NCBI RefSeq assembly: GCF_035989885.1
Contig: NZ_CP108518.1
Location: 744,001-808,000, forward strand
From: Streptomyces sp. NBC_01232
Lineage (GTDB): Bacteria > Actinomycetota > Actinomycetes > Streptomycetales > Streptomycetaceae
Length of the DNA: 64,000 nt
Direction: 5' to 3'
The notes beneath the pieces were generated by a model. It saw nothing but the letters and a program-made list of their open reading frames with translations, was not told the origin of the DNA and ran no database searches. Positions 60,145 to 64,000 of the stretch are shown here, piece by piece (position 1 is the stretch's first letter; the number at the start of each line of letters is the position of its first letter). Made by a program: the position numbers and the translations under genes.

Positions 60145-61152
60145 TCACGAGGTCAGGCGGTGGACCAGGACGGGGGTCACGGCCGGCACCGGAGTCGCCG
60201 TGCCGGTTTCGATCAGCTCGTGCACGGCGTCCGCGATCTGCGCGGCCGACGGCATGTCCAGCCGGACCGTGGTGAGGGCGGGCTGCTGGAGCGTGGAGAG
60301 GACGAGGTCGTCACAGCCGACCAGGGCCACCTCGTCCGGCACGGAGATCCCCTCGGCCTGGAGCGCGTGCAGCAGCAGGGCTGCGTACTCGTCGTTGTAC
60401 GTGAAGGCGGCGTCGAGGCCGAGGCCGCGCCACCGCCGCGCCAGGGCGCTCGCCGACTCCCGCGTGTAGGCCAGCTCCACCGGGGTGACGGTGGCCATGT
60501 GCCGGGCCGCGACCGACTCGGCGCCCGCGAGGCGCGGCTCGGCGAGGGTGCCGAGGCCGCGCTCCTGGGGCATGACGACGCCGATCCTGGTGCGGCCTCG
60601 CGCGATGAGGTGCTCGGCCGCGGTGGCACCGATGTGGGTGTGGTCGAAACCGATGGTGTGCACCCCCTCGACGGGGTGGGCCGCGAAGGCCAGCAGGCCG
60701 CGCACCCCGGCACGGCCCAGTACCTCGGCCGCCTGGGCCGTGAAGCGGTCGCCGTCCAGGGCGACGACGGCCGCGGGGCGCAGTTCGGCCCAGGCCCGGG
60801 CGGCGTCGAGGGGGTCGGCGAAGCGGCCCGCGTGCAGCACGGCCGTGTAGCCGAAGCGGTCCAGCTCGCTGTGCAGGTCGTCGACCCAGTCGCTGACGAG
60901 GCGGCCGATCGCGGAGATCGACGCGGGCATCAGGACGAGGTTGCTGCGGCCGGCGCGCAGGGACCGGGCGGCGGCGTGCGGTACGTAGCCGAGCTGCTTG
61001 GCGGCGTCGAGCACCCGGGCGCGGGTGCTCGCGCTGACCCGGTGGCCCTGGGTGTCGTTGAGGACGAAGGAGACCGTGGCGCGCGAGACCCCGGCGAGGC
61101 GGGCCACGTCGGCGCTGGTGATGGATGCCGGGACGTGTGTGTCTTTGGCCAT
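60145..61152 (-). CDS. LacI family transcriptional regulator
   Basis: A 335-aa repressor. HTH and hinge are at ~12-65 (ITSADVARLAGVSRATVSFVLNDTQGHRVSASTRARVLDAAKQLGYVPHAAARSLRAG). The effector domain has YNDEYAALLLHALQAEGISVPDEVALVGCDDLVLSTLQQPALTTVRLDM. An operator-like TTACACGAGTTAA lies ~57 bp upstream of its start, so autoregulation is likely. The same motif before the esterase at 58091 suggests it represses that gene too. Ligand perhaps a sugar-ester product; unknown. Confidence 0.93.
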   Translation of the reverse strand: MAKDTHVPASITSADVARLAGVSRATVSFVLNDTQGHRVSASTRARVLDAAKQLGYVPHAAARSLRAGRSNLVLMPASISAIGRLVSDWVDDLHSELDRFGYTAVLHAGRFADPLDAARAWAELRPAAVVALDGDRFTAQAAEVLGRAGVRGLLAFAAHPVEGVHTIGFDHTHIGATAAEHLIARGRTRIGVVMPQERGLGTLAEPRLAGAESVAARHMATVTPVELAYTRESASALARRWRGLGLDAAFTYNDEYAALLLHALQAEGISVPDEVALVGCDDLVLSTLQQPALTTVRLDMPSAAQIADAVHELIETGTATPVPAVTPVLVHRLTS

Positions 61153-61208
61153 GACGTCCCTCGACGCTCCTTGTGTTGCGGTTCTGCTCGGGTGCTCCTT
61201 CCTTCTCA

Positions 61209-61221
61209 GGTTACACGAGTT
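61209..61221. promoter_or_regulatory. operator-like palindrome upstream of the LacI regulator
   Basis: TTACACGAGTTAA, imperfect dyad, matches the perfect TTACACGTGTAA at 57978 except for the centre and one added base. It lies between the LacI start and the 3' end of the carboxylesterase gene, so it should act on LacI. Confidence 0.55.
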
Positions 61222-61224
61222 AAA

Positions 61225-62769
61225 TCAAGAGGCGGGGGTGTGCAGGAGCCTGGAGGGTCCCGCGAGGTCGTCGAGGGCGGTCACCACCGAGTCGAAGCGC
61301 ATCGTGGTGCGGGACGGCGTTTCGTACCGCCGCCACTGCGGCAGGTCGGGGTGATTGGGGTCGCCGGTGCGGACGAAGGCGATCCAGGCCCGGTGCATGG
61401 CGTACGCGAGGCCGTCCCGGACGGCGGGGGCGAGGCCGGCCAGGAAGGGGGCGTGCGACCACTGGGCGAAGTTGTCGAAGACGAAGGGCAGTTCGAGGCA
61501 GTGCGCGGCCCCGAGCCGGCCCTCGTGGGCGGGCGTGGGAAGGTCGAACTGGTAGGCCCATACGGGATGGCCCGACTCGGCGCGTGCCTCGGCCAGCCGC
61601 AGCGCCGGCACTCGGAAGAGCTCGTCGGTGATGAGGTCCATGAGGACGTCGGCCGGACGGGCGCCGGGCCGGGCCCGCTCGTACGCCGCGTACACGCTCT
61701 CGGCGGCTTCCTTCCCGAAGGTGTCCCCGATGCGGTCGGTCACCTCCTCCCGGGTGGCGCCGGCGTAGCCCTCGTCGAGGGCGAACCCGAAGTTGGCCTC
61801 CTCGCGCGTCCAGCCGATCATGACGTCGATGCCGGCCGCCGCTCCGCCCAGCAGGGCCTCGGCGGGGTGACCGGCGAGGGTGACTCCGTCGATCACGGGC
61901 AGGAAGGGCGTCGGCCAGTACCCCCACCGCACGGTCTGCGCGAACAGCCCCGCGCCCGCCCCGATCAGCTCGGGCCAGGGAAGCGTGCGCAGCCGGTCCA
62001 GGTCCTCGGCGCCGGCCAGTTCCAGGTAGGCGGCCGTGCGCTCGAGGTACGCGTCCGGGCGCGGGAGGTCCAGGCCGAAGGGCGGGCTCTGCAGGATCAC
62101 CCGCCCGATCAGGCCGGCGGCCTGCGGGTGACCGGCCAGGGCCGCGGTGGAGACCGCGCCGCCGGACTGCCCCGCGACCGTGATGCAGTCCGGGTCGCCG
62201 CCGAAGGAGGCGATGTTCTCCTTCACCCAGCGCAGGGCGGCCAGCTGGTCGGTGAGCCAGAAGTTCCCGCCCGCAGCGCCCTCGCCCCCCTCGTCGCCCT
62301 CTCCCGTATAGAGGTAACCGAGCGGCCCTATGCGGTAGTTGATACTCACGACGACGAGGTCGCCGTCGCGGGCGAAGGTGTCACCGGAGTAGGTGGGCAG
62401 CGAGCCGGATCCGGAGACGAAGCCGCCGCCGTGGATCCAGATCAGCACCGGACGCCGGCCGGCGTCGACGGCCGGCGTCCAGAGGTTGAGGGTGAGGCAG
62501 TCCTCGTCGAAGGGGGGCGACCCGTGGCCGCCGAGCACCGGGTCGCCGCCTTCCATGTACATCTGCGGCGCGCTCGGGCCGTCGGTGGTGGCGTCCCGCG
62601 TGCCGCTCCAGCCGGCGTGCGGCTGCGCGGGCCTCCAGCGCAGGTCACCGACCGGTGGGGCGGCGTAGGGCACGGCACGGAAGACCGTGACGCCGCCCTC
62701 GGTCGCGCCGCGCAGGCGGCCTGCGGGCAGGTCCACCACCGTCCGGTCCTGGCCAGGGGGGTGAGGCAT
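61225..62769 (-). CDS. type B carboxylesterase/lipase
   Basis: A 514-aa esterase from ATG 62769 (AAGGA nine bases upstream). Type B signatures are E-D-C-L-T-L-N-L-W-T-P and the oxyanion motif in L-I-W-I-H-G-G-G-F-V-S-G. The nucleophile Ser is in A-G-Q-S-G-G-A-V-S-T (Q in place of the usual E of GESAG), and the C-terminal His is in A-H-C-L-E-L-P-F-V. No signal peptide. It follows the second PAP2 gene on the same strand (112 bp gap) and precedes LacI, mirroring the other esterase/PAP2 pair. Confidence 0.93.
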   Translation of the reverse strand: MPHPPGQDRTVVDLPAGRLRGATEGGVTVFRAVPYAAPPVGDLRWRPAQPHAGWSGTRDATTDGPSAPQMYMEGGDPVLGGHGSPPFDEDCLTLNLWTPAVDAGRRPVLIWIHGGGFVSGSGSLPTYSGDTFARDGDLVVVSINYRIGPLGYLYTGEGDEGGEGAAGGNFWLTDQLAALRWVKENIASFGGDPDCITVAGQSGGAVSTAALAGHPQAAGLIGRVILQSPPFGLDLPRPDAYLERTAAYLELAGAEDLDRLRTLPWPELIGAGAGLFAQTVRWGYWPTPFLPVIDGVTLAGHPAEALLGGAAAGIDVMIGWTREEANFGFALDEGYAGATREEVTDRIGDTFGKEAAESVYAAYERARPGARPADVLMDLITDELFRVPALRLAEARAESGHPVWAYQFDLPTPAHEGRLGAAHCLELPFVFDNFAQWSHAPFLAGLAPAVRDGLAYAMHRAWIAFVRTGDPNHPDLPQWRRYETPSRTTMRFDSVVTALDDLAGPSRLLHTPAS

Positions 62770-62880
62770 GAGCCGTTCCTTCCTCGCTGCCGCGCGCTCG
62801 GTGCGCGCCGCGGATCGAGCGTATGGCGTGAATTTGCCGAACGTCAATGTGTCACGATAATTCGACCCCTTCGGTCGCGC

Positions 62881-63615
62881 TCACAGCCACAGGCTGTTCG
62901 CGGCCATCCGCTCCGCCTCCACATCCAGCAACGACGCGAAGATCCGCCACACCACCATGCAGGTTCCGACGCCGACGACAGCGCCGGCGAAGGTGTCGCT
63001 GAGCCACTGGGCGTGGAGCCACGTCCGGTTCCCCATCATCGCGAGTACGTACGAGGCCCCGAACGCCCACCACCAGCGTCGCGCACGCGGCGGGAACACC
63101 ACCACCGCTACGGCGACCACGAGCGCCACCGCGCTGAACACCTGCCCGGACGGGTACGAACCGTCACTGACCAGGACCCACGGGTGCGGCGGGCGCGGCC
63201 GGTCGGCCAGCTGCTTCATGGGCAGGAGCACCACGAGGTTGGCGACGACGGTGACCGAGAAGACGAACAGCCCCGAGCGCCAGCGCCCGTAGACGCACAG
63301 GCAGCCGATCACCAGGAGCGGCAGGACCATGCCGAGCGGGCCGCCGAGCCGGTCGAGGACGGTGCTGAATGCGCCCAGCTCACCGGATTCCGCGGCGGCG
63401 GAGTCGTTCAGGGACGCTGCCCAGCGGTCGTCGAGCCCCTGGAAGAACGGCTGCCGGTCGAGTCGGAGCAGCAGTCCGACCAGGAACGCCAGGAGCAGGA
63501 GGGCGATCCCGGCTCCGAGCGCGTGGCGCGGCGGGGCCGCCGGAAGGTGATGGCGGGGCGGGGCGACCTGCCGGGGTGGCCGGGACGGCGGCACGGAGGA
63601 GGGCGAAGGGAACAT
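62881..63615 (-). CDS. PAP2-superfamily membrane protein with altered motif 2
   Basis: A 244-aa protein from ATG 63615, with about six membrane helices and the same layout as the PAP2 at 59156 (PFFQGLDDRW versus PPFQGLDDGW). Motif 1 K-Q-L-A-D-R-P-R-P and motif 3 N-R-T-W-L-H-A-Q-W-L-S-D are present. Motif 2, however, is P-S-G-Q (G-S-Y-P-S-G-Q-V-F-S) instead of P-S-G-H, so the proton-donating His is missing. Phosphatase activity may be reduced or lost. Confidence 0.88.
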   Translation of the reverse strand: MFPSPSSVPPSRPPRQVAPPRHHLPAAPPRHALGAGIALLLLAFLVGLLLRLDRQPFFQGLDDRWAASLNDSAAAESGELGAFSTVLDRLGGPLGMVLPLLVIGCLCVYGRWRSGLFVFSVTVVANLVVLLPMKQLADRPRPPHPWVLVSDGSYPSGQVFSAVALVVAVAVVVFPPRARRWWWAFGASYVLAMMGNRTWLHAQWLSDTFAGAVVGVGTCMVVWRIFASLLDVEAERMAANSLWL

Positions 63616-64000
63616 GGCGGGCCTTTCACGGTCGTCTTCCCCGGGCGGTGGGGGCACGCGGAGAGCAGGCACGGGCGTGTGGAGCGCGACGGAACGGGAC
63701 GCGACGCGGAACGGGATGCGGCGACGGAACGGGATGCGACACGGAACGGGATGCGGCGACGTGCGGCGAGGCGCGGCCGGGAGCCGCGCGACCGCGGCGG
63801 GAGCCGCACCGGCCGCCCCTCGCGGACCGGACCCACCAGCAGGGGCGGTCCGGACGCGGGGAACCGCCCGGTGCCGCCGGGGTGCAGAACCCTCCGGCGA
63901 CCGGGTCGTCGCGGTGCGGCACGGAGTATTGCCGATGCGTCACGACCGCCACAAGAGCAAGAGGGTTTCTCGACAGATCCGCCACTCCCGATGGCCTCGA
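63616..64000. other. 385-bp gap at the window end
   Basis: It contains the PAP2 promoter side, a four-copy tandem repeat (63691-63760), and about 240 bp of GC-rich sequence in which I see no convincing gene. The last ~90 bases are less GC-rich and could be a promoter for a gene beyond the window. Confidence 0.5.
63691..63760. repeat. 17-18 bp tandem repeat, four copies
   Basis: GGAACGGGAYGCG followed by a 4-5 bp variable spacer, with copies starting at 63691, 63708, 63726 and 63743. It lies ~75-145 bp upstream of the PAP2 start codon. Probably a slippage-prone minisatellite. Confidence 0.8.

Overview
The window is chromosomal DNA of a Streptomyces (high-GC actinomycete). The evidence is the very high G+C content with G/C at third codon positions, frequent GTG starts, 4-base ATGA/GTGA gene overlaps, a complete whiE-type grey spore pigment cluster, a rodlin, a GH19 chitinase behind DasR-type promoter repeats, and many secreted enzymes. 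I see no plasmid or phage backbone. The only mobile-element trace is one broken IS5-type transposase.

Layout. 1-8.5 kb: small housekeeping and regulatory genes (VOC protein, SHOCT protein, an ArsR/SRPBCC coupled pair, aldo/keto reductase, a degenerate Fic/Doc-like protein, an RpiR regulator followed by a small-ORF operon, an FMN reductase). 8.7-15.9 kb: whiE ORFI-VII on the minus strand in canonical order, with the divergent hydroxylase ORFVIII. 16-25.3 kb: a lone acyl-CoA carboxylase epsilon-like gene, secreted GH16 glucanase under a LacI-type operator, PPOX protein, class II amidotransferase, glutathionyl-hydroquinone-reductase-like protein, LacI regulator, DUF4360 protein, and a copper-radical (galactose-oxidase-like) oxidase. 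25.3-32.2 kb: HutD, divergent MarR/MFS efflux pair, DinB protein, FprA-type ferredoxin reductase, DUF5302, rodlin, chitinase. 32.2-41.9 kb: large LuxR (LAL) regulator, S8 protease, DUF1838 protein, N-truncated GyrB-like ATPase, DUF1996 protein, ECF sigma/anti-sigma pair.

41.95-43.1 kb is the most unusual part. Behind a conserved 243-aa protein of unknown function lie two tandem RNA elements on the minus strand. Each folds as a circularly permuted tRNA: the T arm and 3' acceptor strand come first, then a 6-9 nt linker, then the 5' acceptor strand and D arm. Anticodon stems close perfectly, and flanking sequences pair on top of them. This is the architecture of a tRNA-mimicking bacterial Y RNA (YrlA) or of a permuted tRNA gene. 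No Ro60/TROVE gene is present in the window.

43.2-48.8 kb: DUF6069 protein, a coupled pair of ATP-grasp ligases followed by a DMT-type transporter, a zinc alcohol dehydrogenase, a lipoprotein, and the IS5 remnant. 48.8-57.2 kb: a six-gene minus-strand operon that reads as a full salicylate-gentisate route: CoA ligase-thioesterase fusion, salicylyl-CoA 5-hydroxylase, nitrilase, gentisate 1,2-dioxygenase, FAH-family hydrolase, maleate isomerase. Together these would yield pyruvate and fumarate. 57.4-64 kb: an RsbW-like ATPase, then two esterase/PAP2 gene pairs in mirror orientation around a LacI regulator, with matching operator-like palindromes.
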